Part shown: positions 1 to 6,174 of the stretch, piece after piece
How positions within the stretch are numbered: the stretch's first letter is position 1
How the letters are laid out: each line of letters begins with the position of its first letter
Source of the DNA: Bacteroidales bacterium
GTDB taxonomy: Bacteria; Bacteroidota; Bacteroidia; Bacteroidales; F082
NCBI GenBank assembly: GCA_020853175.1
Contig: JADYZK010000506.1
Span: forward strand, 1 to 6,604
Length of the DNA stretch: 6,604 nt
Direction: 5' to 3'
Made by a program: the position numbers and the translations under genes
The notes under the pieces: generated by a model
The model's input: the letters and a program-made list of their open reading frames with translations, nothing else
What the model was told of the DNA's origin: nothing
Database searches by the model: none

Positions 1-1080
1 GCCATTGACCCCGACTTCAAAATGCCACAGGTATGGAAATCATCATTGGCAGTTGACTATGAAATGCCAACGACTTTCCCTTTGTCAGTAACCGTAGAAG
101 GTATCTTTACCAAAACCATGAACGGTGTGATGTTACAAAACTATGACCTTAAACAACCTGACGAAACATGGACTCGATTCAGCGGCTCAGACGACAGGTA
201 CATTTATCCTGCTAAAGCTGACTTGACCTATAATGGTAAAAATGCCTATGTGTTGTCAAATAACAGTGACGGTTACGGAATCATCGGCAATATCTCTATC
301 TTCTCAGAACCTGTTAAAGACCTCAACTTGATGTTTGCATACACCTTTACTGAATCAACTGAAATTTCGGGTATGCCCGGTAGCAATGCAGCTTCTGCTT
401 ACACCGGTTTATTTCAAATTGATGGTCCACATATTCCTTTGGCTCAGCGCTCACAGTATGTTGTTCCTTCAAAAGTAATTGGTTCTCTTTCTTACAAACT
501 TCCTTGGTCGAACAATTCATTGTCATCTGCTACAATGATTAACCTGTTCTACTCCGGATTTACCCCTTACGGCAACAGCTTTACCTATACCAATGACATG
601 AATGGTGACGGTATTGCAACTGATTTGATCTACATCCCAAAAGACAGAGGAGATATCAAATTCGTTAGTCAAGCTGACGAAGATGCTTTCTTTACATTCT
701 TAGATCAAGACGATTATTTGAGTAGCCACAAAGGCGAATATGCTGAAGCTTATGCTGCACGCGCACCTTGGGTAAACAGATTCGATTTACGTATTGCTCG
801 TGAATACTATTTCAAAGTAGCCGGTAAAACCAACACTTTACAGTTTAGCCTTGATTGTTTGAATTTTGGCAACCTCCTCAACAGCGAATGGGGTGTATAT
901 CAAACCAACTCAGGTTCCAACAACGGTCGTATCTTAAAGTATGAAGGTAAAGATGACGCTAACGTTCCAAGCTACTCTATGGTAAAAGTAAAAGGCGAAT
1001 ATCCTACAGAAACCTATGATTACAATTACAATTACGGTCAAGTTTGGCAACTCCAAATTGGCGTAAGATATATCTTCTAA
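1..1080 (+). CDS. TonB-dependent receptor, Oar-like, C-terminal part (5' end outside window)
   Basis: The reading frame is open from the first base, so the gene starts upstream and the Met at 22 is internal. The visible 359 residues are the distal part of an outer-membrane beta-barrel: alternating aromatic/polar strands such as LNLMFAYTFTES and NTLQFSLDCLNFGN, and a final strand QVWQLQIGVRYIF that ends in Phe, as expected for BAM-assembled barrels. The segments DMNGDGIATDLIYIP and ARAPWVNRFDLRIA are, from memory, typical of the large Bacteroidota receptors that carry an N-terminal carboxypeptidase-regulatory-like domain (Oar type). That domain and the plug would lie off the window. Family role: TonB/ExbBD-powered uptake or outer-membrane export; no substrate can be read from this part. 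The gene stands alone before a strong terminator, so the hydrolase genes downstream are probably a separate unit. Confidence 0.9.
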   Translation, partial: AIDPDFKMPQVWKSSLAVDYEMPTTFPLSVTVEGIFTKTMNGVMLQNYDLKQPDETWTRFSGSDDRYIYPAKADLTYNGKNAYVLSNNSDGYGIIGNISIFSEPVKDLNLMFAYTFTESTEISGMPGSNAASAYTGLFQIDGPHIPLAQRSQYVVPSKVIGSLSYKLPWSNNSLSSATMINLFYSGFTPYGNSFTYTNDMNGDGIATDLIYIPKDRGDIKFVSQADEDAFFTFLDQDDYLSSHKGEYAEAYAARAPWVNRFDLRIAREYYFKVAGKTNTLQFSLDCLNFGNLLNSEWGVYQTNSGSNNGRILKYEGKDDANVPSYSMVKVKGEYPTETYDYNYNYGQVWQLQIGVRYIF

Positions 1081-1099
1081 GGTTTACCTCTTGAAACTG

Positions 1100-1133
1100 A
1101 AAAAGTCCTGCAACCCATGCAGGACTTTTTTTT
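1100..1133 (+). terminator. Rho-independent terminator of the TonB-dependent receptor gene
   Basis: A perfect 13-bp stem (1100-1112 with 1118-1130) encloses the loop ACCCA. The GC-rich core is GTCCTGCA/TGCAGGAC, and a run of eight T (1126-1133) overlaps and follows the right arm. It starts 20 bases after the stop codon. The left arm also begins with A residues, so it could act weakly on the other strand, but no (-) gene ends there. Confidence 0.88.
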
Positions 1134-1200
1134 ATATTTGCATAACGTTAAAAATGGCCCATTAAGGTTTGAGATTTAAGTAAAAATGATTTCTTTGACA

Positions 1201-1231
1201 TTTGAAACTCCAATTTCAATCAGTAAAATAC
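1201..1231 (+). promoter_or_regulatory. Candidate promoter of the hydrolase cluster
   Basis: TTTG at 1201-1204 is followed after 19 bases by TAAAATAC (1224-1231). This fits the spacing of the Bacteroidota promoter (TTTG, about 19 bases, TAnnTTTG), but the second element matches well only at its TA. It would give a leader of roughly 35-40 bases before the ATG at 1276. An exact TATATTTG at 1133-1140 is an alternative second element but has no upstream TTTG at the right distance. This is inference from motif and position only. Confidence 0.3.
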
Positions 1232-1275
1232 AGTTCCCACGCTTAAGCTTTTTATAAATCATTAAAAAAGATAAA

Positions 1276-2496
1276 ATGTTTAAAAAACTATTCATCCCCA
1301 CATTTTTATTCCTCCTTTTCACATCATGTATTCACGAACAGGAAAGTAAAAATTATGTTGTTGTGCTCTCATTGGATGGATTTCGTTGGGACTATGCTGC
1401 ACGCACCTCCACCCCCAACTTAGACTGGATTGCAGCCAACGGAGTAAAGGCAGAACGGATGATTCCCAGCTTTCCCACCACCACATTTGCCAATCATTAT
1501 ACCCTTGCTACGGGCCTTTACCCTGATCAACATGGCATCGTGGCAAACAATTTTTACGCCTCTGATTTGGATGAAGAGTACAACAGCAAAAAAAACAGAG
1601 GCTCTGTCGGTGAAGGTAAATTCTATGGTGGCGAGCCTATATGGGTGACGGCAGAAACACAAAATGTAACCACCGCCACCTGCTTTTGGGTTGGAAGTGA
1701 GGCCGATGTAAAAGGTGTACGCCCCTCCTACTGGCAAAAATATACCCATGGTATGCCATTTACTGATCGCATTGACACTGTCATGCGGTGGTTGGAATTG
1801 CCCAAAGGCAGCCGTCCCAATTTGGTGATGTGGTATTTTGACGAACCCGACTCACAAGGCCACGACCTCGGCCCTGAAAACGACAGCATTTTGCCCCTCA
1901 TCACCCGCCTCGACAGTTTGGTGGGCGTGTTTATGAAAAGGTTGAATCAACTTCCTTATGCCGACAAAATCAATTTTATCGTCCTTTCCGATCACGGGAT
2001 GACACAATTATCTCCCGAGCGACTTATCATCCTCGATCAATACATTGACACCAGCATGATTGCAATGGCCGATGGGTGGAATCCAACCATGAATTTTAAA
2101 GCCAAGGAAGGATACCAACAACCTCTTTTGGATGCCTTAAAAAAAGTTCCCCACCTGCAAAGCTGGGCCCATGGCCAAGCTCCTGCACATTTGCATCATG
2201 GCACACACGTCCGAACACATGATATGACCATTCTTGCGGATGATGGATACAGCGTTTTTTGGTCATGGGCCGTTGGCAATGGAGGTGGAACACATGGTTA
2301 CGACCCCAAAAATACCGATATGAGTGCTATATTTTATGCTTATGGCCCCGATTTTAAATCCAATTACAGCAAAAAACCCTTTCAAAACATCCATTTTTAT
2401 CCCCTGTTGGCACATCTATTAAAACTTCAACCCGCAGCCGTTGACGGCCATTTCGATTCTATATCAGATGTGTTAAGAGATTTCCAAAAAAACTAA
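1276..2496 (+). CDS. Nucleotide pyrophosphatase/phosphodiesterase (NPP family) lipoprotein
   Basis: This 406-residue protein belongs to the type I phosphodiesterase/nucleotide pyrophosphatase family of the alkaline phosphatase superfamily, two-zinc enzymes that cleave nucleotide or lipid phosphodiesters and pyrophosphates. The N-terminus is a lipoprotein signal with lipobox LFTSC (Cys18), so the protein is probably anchored in an envelope membrane. The expected active site is complete by motif: Asp34 (LSLDGFRWD), nucleophile Thr70 and Asn91 (FPTTTFANHYT...HGIVANN), Asp192/His196 (DEPDSQGHD), Asp239/His240 (LSDHGM) and His340 (GGGTHGYDP). Ala72 stands where many relatives have Pro (TFPNHY). 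The length is usual for bacterial members. The ATG at 1276 is chosen because it gives the lipoprotein signal directly. It is first in a three-gene cluster, 11 bases before the next gene. The exact substrate cannot be read from sequence; a choline-phosphate or lipid substrate is possible. Confidence 0.93.
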   Translation: MFKKLFIPTFLFLLFTSCIHEQESKNYVVVLSLDGFRWDYAARTSTPNLDWIAANGVKAERMIPSFPTTTFANHYTLATGLYPDQHGIVANNFYASDLDEEYNSKKNRGSVGEGKFYGGEPIWVTAETQNVTTATCFWVGSEADVKGVRPSYWQKYTHGMPFTDRIDTVMRWLELPKGSRPNLVMWYFDEPDSQGHDLGPENDSILPLITRLDSLVGVFMKRLNQLPYADKINFIVLSDHGMTQLSPERLIILDQYIDTSMIAMADGWNPTMNFKAKEGYQQPLLDALKKVPHLQSWAHGQAPAHLHHGTHVRTHDMTILADDGYSVFWSWAVGNGGGTHGYDPKNTDMSAIFYAYGPDFKSNYSKKPFQNIHFYPLLAHLLKLQPAAVDGHFDSISDVLRDFQKN

Positions 2497-2507
2497 TTAA
2501 CTCTACC

Positions 2508-3836
2508 ATGCTCAAATCCATAGTTCTGACCCTCATTATTTTCCTTTCCATCCAATTTGGCAGTTTTGCGCAAAAAAGCCTTTTGCAGTCGGGACCCATG
2601 CTCGGCTATTCAGAAATGCAGGAAGTGATGCTGTGGGTTCAAACCAAACAGGCCGCCGAGGTGCATTTTGTCTATCAAATGAAAGACGAAAGCCAACCAC
2701 CCCGGAGAACGGAAAAAATAATGACCTCCAAAAGCAAGGCCTTCACAGCCCACCTCAAAGCAGATAGCGTTCAACCCGGAAACCACTATTCCTATCATTT
2801 GTATATCAATGATATTTTGGTGCAACTGCCCTACCCCCTTGAATTTCAAACGCAACAAATATGGAAATGGCGCGGCGATCCTCCAAATTTCAGTATGTTA
2901 ACAAGCAGTTGCGCCTACGTCAACCAAACAGAACACGATCGGCCGGGTAAACCTTATGGAGGAGATTATCGAATTTTTAGCAGCATGAACACCCATAAAG
3001 CTGATTTTATGGTTTGGTTGGGCGACAATATTTATTTGCGCGAACCCGACTGGAACAGTACCACCGGCATCCATGCCCGCTACACACACACCAGAAGCAT
3101 TGCTGAGCTTCAACCTTTTTTAGCTTCGACACATCACTACGCCATTTGGGACGATCACGATTATGGCCCCAACGACAGCGACAAAGGTTTTTTTAACAAA
3201 AATGCCACCTTAGAGGCGTTTAAATATTTCTGGGGCAATCCCACTTATGGTGTAGGTGATATAAAGGGTGTGACCACTGCTTTCCAATGGGGCGATGCCG
3301 ATTTCTTTCTGTTGGACAACCGCTGGTACCGTGATCCGGATAAGATTGAAAAATCAGGCAAAACAGTTTTAGGACATCAGCAATTGGAGTGGTTGCTCAA
3401 CAATTTGGTTACAAGCACAGCCACCTTCAAAATTGTGGCCATGGGAGGTCAGTTTTTGAGCACCGCAGCTGAATACGAAATATATTCTGCCAACGGATAC
3501 GATAAAGAACGCCAGTTGATTATTGATTTCATTCACCGTCATGCCATAAAAAATGTTGTTTTCATCACGGGAGATGTTCATTTTAGTGAAATGTCGGTGC
3601 TCAAAGAAACCGAAAAACCCACCATTTACGACCTCACCTTTTCCACCATGACTGCCGGATCAAATACACAAGGTGGCGAGTGGAAGAACACTTTGCGTGT
3701 GCCCGGAACGGTTGTCATCAAACGTAATTTTGGTAAAATTTCCTTCAGAGGAGCCTTAAAAAAACGTGAACTTGTGGTGCAGTGCTTCGACACAGACAAC
3801 ATCATGCAGTGGGAACAAATTATTCAACAAGAATAA
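2508..3836 (+). CDS. PhoD-like alkaline phosphatase / phosphodiesterase, secreted
   Basis: This 442-residue protein is of the PhoD-like metallophosphatase family. Residues 1-21 form a Sec-type signal peptide with likely cleavage SFA|Q, and no Tat twin-arginine is present, unlike classical PhoD. Residues of about 25-115 form the N-terminal beta domain (LQSGPMLGYSEMQEVMLWVQ). The metallophosphatase core follows: Cys135 (TSSC), Asp173/Tyr176 (LGDNIY), WDDHDYGPND at 214-223, GGQ at 313-315 and Asp356/His358 (ITGDVHFSE). The Cys plus Asp-x-x-Tyr pattern matches the metal-binding residues known for Bacillus PhoD. Family members hydrolyse phosphodiesters and monoesters such as phospholipids, nucleic acids or teichoic acids; the substrate here is unknown. 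The gene lies 11 bases after the NPP gene and its stop abuts the next reading frame, so co-transcription is likely. Confidence 0.92.
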   Translation: MLKSIVLTLIIFLSIQFGSFAQKSLLQSGPMLGYSEMQEVMLWVQTKQAAEVHFVYQMKDESQPPRRTEKIMTSKSKAFTAHLKADSVQPGNHYSYHLYINDILVQLPYPLEFQTQQIWKWRGDPPNFSMLTSSCAYVNQTEHDRPGKPYGGDYRIFSSMNTHKADFMVWLGDNIYLREPDWNSTTGIHARYTHTRSIAELQPFLASTHHYAIWDDHDYGPNDSDKGFFNKNATLEAFKYFWGNPTYGVGDIKGVTTAFQWGDADFFLLDNRWYRDPDKIEKSGKTVLGHQQLEWLLNNLVTSTATFKIVAMGGQFLSTAAEYEIYSANGYDKERQLIIDFIHRHAIKNVVFITGDVHFSEMSVLKETEKPTIYDLTFSTMTAGSNTQGGEWKNTLRVPGTVVIKRNFGKISFRGALKKRELVVQCFDTDNIMQWEQIIQQE

Positions 3837-3854
3837 ATGAACAGGCGGCAGCAC

Positions 3855-4466
3855 ATGAAGAATCTGCTATTGACAGTGTTTTGGATACTTATTCCTTTAC
3901 TTTTTTTTGCTCAAAATGCTGATATTGACATCTTAAGACAGATCAACCTCAACAGGAACAAAGATTTCGACTCATTTTTCAGAGCCGTCACCCACAGTGC
4001 CGGGCCGGTGGCTTTTGCTGTGCCTTTGTTGTTGTTGTTGGCCGCAAGAATAAAAAAGAACCAAAAGCTGAAAAGAAAAGCAATCGTGATGGTGATGTCG
4101 GTGCTTACGGCTGTTGTAATTACCACAACATTAAAATACACCATCAACAGGCCACGTCCTTTTGAGACTTACAGCTTCATCGAAAAAGTGACCTCAGGCG
4201 GAAGCCCCTCCTTTCCCTCGGGCCACACTACCGATGCTTTTGTGTTGGCCGCCGCGTTGAGCCTGGCTTTCCGGCGTTGGTACATCATTGGCCCTGCCTA
4301 CCTTTGGGCCGTGGCCATCGCCTATTCACGCATGGGATTGGGCGTACATTATCCGGTTGATGTGCTCGTGGGTATTCTCATTGGTTCCGGAGCTGCTTTA
4401 CTTTGGCACTTGTTGTACCTGAGAGAAGAAAAAGCACGAAAAGAAAAACAGAATAAAAAGGTTTAG
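3855..4466 (+). CDS. PAP2-family membrane phosphatase
   Basis: This is an integral-membrane type 2 phosphatidic acid phosphatase/haloperoxidase-like protein. All three catalytic motifs are intact. With residues numbered from the ATG at 3837 they are Lys100-x6-Arg107-Pro108 (KYTINRPRP), Ser128-Gly129-His130 (PSGH, with the acid/base His), and Ser164-Arg165-x5-His171-x3-Asp175 (SRMGLGVHYPVD, with the nucleophile His). Hydrophobic segments flank them, and the C-terminus is a Lys/Glu-rich cytoplasmic-type tail. I prefer the ATG at 3855: it begins MKNLLLTVFWILIPLLFFAQ, a clean signal peptide or first membrane segment. The ATG at 3837, directly after the previous stop, would add only MNRRQH. Family members dephosphorylate undecaprenyl pyrophosphate, phosphatidic acid, phosphatidylglycerophosphate or lipid A; the sequence does not decide which. 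It is the last gene of the hydrolase cluster. Confidence 0.94.
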   Translation: MKNLLLTVFWILIPLLFFAQNADIDILRQINLNRNKDFDSFFRAVTHSAGPVAFAVPLLLLLAARIKKNQKLKRKAIVMVMSVLTAVVITTTLKYTINRPRPFETYSFIEKVTSGGSPSFPSGHTTDAFVLAAALSLAFRRWYIIGPAYLWAVAIAYSRMGLGVHYPVDVLVGILIGSGAALLWHLLYLREEKARKEKQNKKV

Positions 4467-4496
4467 TCAGATTTCATGCTTAGCCTGAAAGTGTTG

Positions 4497-5246
4497 TTAT
4501 TTCACAAACCGAAAAACAAAGGGCGGCTGAGCGCCGGGTGCAATGCAACCAAAATAGTAGCCGGCTTTGAGCGCATCCACAGCAAGATCAATGCTACCAT
4601 TTTGCATCATAACCGTGTTGTTTTTAACCCATCTACCCTGGCTATCATAAATTGTAACGGAAACCTCTCCCGAAAAATTGACCTGGCCTGCAACAGTAAT
4701 TTTGTCGGTAGCCGGATTGGGAAAAACCAAAGCTTCGTAAGGCCTGTTTTCATTCAGATTTGACACCATTTGATGGTCGTAAATAACCGTTACACTGGCT
4801 TCAATGGCTTCCGGAAAACTGGTATCATCAAAAATGGTATAAGTGATTGACGATTTCCCGAAAGCGAGCGGCAAAAAGTCGAAGCGACGGAAATGAACTA
4901 CATGCGAAGCAAAAGTATAATCCTCAGCACCGGGTTGAATGGTGTCAGGATAATTGGTTGTATCCGTTCCGGGCCAGCACTGAACACCAAAACAATAATA
5001 GTCAATGGTAGAATCGGCCATATAATGAACCGTTTTCCGCAAATTCAATGAAAGAACATGGTCGGTATTGTTTTTCATGGTGAAATAAGCAGTCAAGTCA
5101 ATAACAAGTGGGTCGGTGCTTGAAATAGTGATGGTAGAATCATTGACTATTTTATTTCCATTCATTCGATCTAACAGCAAGATTTGCTGGGCATTGACAA
5201 GTATTGATACAAAAATTAACGCAGCTGATAGGATAAATTTAACCAT
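4497..5246 (-). CDS. Small secreted protein with T9SS type A C-terminal sorting domain
   Basis: This 249-residue protein has an N-terminal Sec signal peptide (likely cleavage VNA|QQ after residue 19). Residues of about 30-160 form a beta-rich domain, and residues of about 172-249 are a type IX secretion sorting domain: ALVFPNPATDK, then VTIYDSQGRWV, then LKAGYYFGC and the terminal FVFRFVK. The protein should cross the inner membrane by Sec and the outer membrane by T9SS, and is then probably attached to the cell surface. The middle domain holds a close Cys pair (Cys85 and Cys90, YCFGVQCWPG) followed by an Asp/Thr/Pro-rich stretch and a strand pattern ending VTVIYD. I recall similar short Bacteroidota T9SS proteins with this layout but no assigned function. 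It is convergent with the phosphatase cluster, 30 bases away, with no clear terminator between them. The ATG at 5246 is the only start giving the signal peptide. Confidence 0.87.
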   Translation of the reverse strand: MVKFILSAALIFVSILVNAQQILLLDRMNGNKIVNDSTITISSTDPLVIDLTAYFTMKNNTDHVLSLNLRKTVHYMADSTIDYYCFGVQCWPGTDTTNYPDTIQPGAEDYTFASHVVHFRRFDFLPLAFGKSSITYTIFDDTSFPEAIEASVTVIYDHQMVSNLNENRPYEALVFPNPATDKITVAGQVNFSGEVSVTIYDSQGRWVKNNTVMMQNGSIDLAVDALKAGYYFGCIAPGAQPPFVFRFVK

Positions 5247-5561
5247 GTAAGTGGAGTTTTAGTAGATTTCAAAAATAATAAAATTACGCTTGGAAGTGTG
5301 AAGTGCAATTAATACGAATTTGTTTTGCAGAAACGATGCCGACGCATGATAGAATAATGTTTGAAAACGGTTGATAATTAGCTCTGCCAAAAAGTATTTG
5401 AAGCTCTGTTCTTACATGATGACTAAAGAGAATCAAATGACGAAACAATGTTTAAGCAACTCACGGAGCTTAAATATATCTATCACTCTGTTATTGCGGA
5501 CAGAAAATCGCTTGAACATCACAGCACGGGCAGAAATGATAGAAAACCTGAAATTTAGGTA
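5247..5561. other. Intergenic stretch with no convincing gene; one 36-codon ORF
   Basis: About 315 bases separate the start of the T9SS gene from the palindrome. The part next to 5246 holds the (-) promoter candidate. The only reading of interest on (+) is a 36-codon frame from the ATG at 5448 to the TAG at 5556-5558 (MFKQLTELKYIYHSVIADR at its start, ending NDRKPEI). It looks more protein-like than the longer overlapping frame, which runs on through the palindrome. It matches nothing I recognise and has no clear promoter or ribosome binding site. It may be a decayed gene fragment or chance. No RNA gene was seen. Confidence 0.45.
5270..5277 (-). promoter_or_regulatory. Candidate -7 promoter element of the T9SS protein gene
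   Basis: Read on the (-) strand this is TATTTTTG, an exact match to the Bacteroidota -7 consensus TAnnTTTG. It lies 23 bases upstream of the ATG at 5246, giving a plausible short leader. No clean TTTG lies about 19-21 bases further upstream, so the call rests on one element in an A/T-rich region. Confidence 0.4.
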
Positions 5562-5611
5562 TGTTTCCCATTGCAGAGAAGCAATGCATTGCTTCTCTGC
5601 AATGGGAAACA
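5562..5611. repeat. Perfect 50-bp palindrome, REP-like element beside a RAYT remnant
   Basis: The two 25-base arms (5562-5586 and 5587-5611) are exact reverse complements with no spacer, centred on GCAATGCATTGC; the next pair outward (5561/5612) does not match. It would form a long hairpin or cruciform. There is no T run after it on either strand, so it is not a normal terminator. It ends 19 bases before the start codon of the broken RAYT gene. RAYT transposases are known to be associated with REP palindromes, so this is probably the repeat served by that transposase family. The match to a sequence inside the RAYT gene (5766-5789) supports this. Confidence 0.95.
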
Positions 5612-5630
5612 CAAAAACAACAATATAAAA

Positions 5631-6010
5631 ATGGATAAATTCAAAAATAAATACGGCATACCTTCTGCCCGTTTACACCATTGGGATTATGGGTCTGCGG
5701 CTTTGTATTTCATTACCATTTGCACCAAAAACAGGGAACATTATATTGGTGATATTACAAATGGAAGAGACGCAATGCCTTGCATCTCTATCACATTATC
5801 GTTAAATGGTGAAAAAATTTGGCATCAATTGTTCGTGGGTTTAAAATTGGGGTTACAAAAAATGCCCGATTGATTCATTCTGGTTTTGAATGGCAACCCC
5901 GATTTCACGACCATATTATTCGTGATGATAAATCATTTCAGAATATTTCCATCTACATTATAAACAATCCTATCAATTGGCAGAAGGACAATTTTTTTAA
6001 ACCTGAATAG
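5631..6010 (+). pseudogene. REP-associated tyrosine transposase (RAYT, IS200/IS605-like) remnant: core deleted, frameshifted
   Basis: The N-terminus from the ATG at 5631 (MDKFKNKYGIPSARLHHWDY, then ALYFITICTKNREHYIGDI) and the C-terminus (EWQPRFHDHIIRDDKSFQNI, then YIINNPINWQKDNFF, stop 6008-6010) match, from memory, the ends of Bacteroidota RAYT proteins of about 200 residues. Only about 126 codons remain. The middle is missing, including the HUH metal-binding motif (usually within MPNHVHG) that with a Tyr cuts single-stranded DNA. The join lies near 5758-5767, just after GDITNG. A second lesion is a one-base loss at the A6 run 5812-5817: the first frame ends at a stop at 5871-5873, while the C-terminal part continues in another frame (SIVRGFKIGVTKNARLIHSG). 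Neither part can be an active transposase. The frameshift alone could be a sequencing error in a homopolymer; the deletion could not. A degenerate palindrome copy lies in frame at 5766-5789. Confidence 0.85.
5766..5789. repeat. Degenerate copy of the REP-like palindrome core inside the RAYT reading frame
   Basis: The half AGAGACGCAATG (5766-5777) faces CCTTGCATCTCT (5778-5789); 10 of 12 positions pair. It matches the central 24 bases of the outer palindrome (5575-5598) at 21 of 24 positions. In the RAYT frame it encodes RDAMPCIS. Confidence 0.8.
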
Positions 6011-6112
6011 AAAAATGAAAGAACCCTGCAAAGCGGGAAATGGGTCAAAAGATGATCCCTTTACATTCGACTTCTGTCGCTCGAACCATTTTAAAAAAAT
6101 TACACCCAACAC

Positions 6113-6146
6113 AAAAAGCACTTACAACTTTCGGCTGTAAGTGCTT
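6113..6146 (-). terminator. Rho-independent terminator of the sigma factor gene
   Basis: An 11-bp perfect stem (6116-6126 with 6136-6146; AAGCACTTACA on the + strand) has a 9-base loop. On the (-) strand it is followed by T residues (A run 6113-6117 on +), partly inside the stem. It lies 28 bases past the (-) stop codon at 6175-6177. No T run follows on the (+) strand, so it serves the sigma gene and not the RAYT remnant. Confidence 0.85.
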
Positions 6147-6174
6147 CTATCTATAACTTCTGCTGATGATTAAA

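Noticed and set aside
1133..1140. TATATTTG, an exact Bacteroidota -7 match, just after the receptor terminator
   Set aside because: It overlaps the T tract of the terminator, has no TTTG at the right distance upstream and would leave a leader of about 130 bases; A/T-rich chance match is likely.
1195..1200. TTGACA, a perfect sigma-70 -35 box, upstream of the NPP gene
   Set aside because: The nearest -10-like hexamer (TAAAAT at 1224) is 23 bases away, too far, and Bacteroidota do not use this consensus for their main promoters.
4522..4535. GGCG/CGCC hairpin near the end of the T9SS gene, followed on (-) by T-rich sequence
   Set aside because: Only four pairs, and it lies within the coding sequence, so it was not called a terminator.
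5371..5628. 85-codon open frame on (+) running through the palindrome
   Set aside because: Starts at TTG, has no recognisable homology, and its C-terminal part is only the translation of the palindrome.
6011..6112. Possible second palindrome or element end downstream of the RAYT remnant
   Set aside because: Only very short inverted matches such as TTCGA/TCGAA were found; nothing resembles the 5562-5611 repeat.
5933..6121. 62-codon (-) frame with a hydrophobic start
   Set aside because: It lies antisense over the RAYT remnant's C-terminus, where the (+) frame has clear family similarity.
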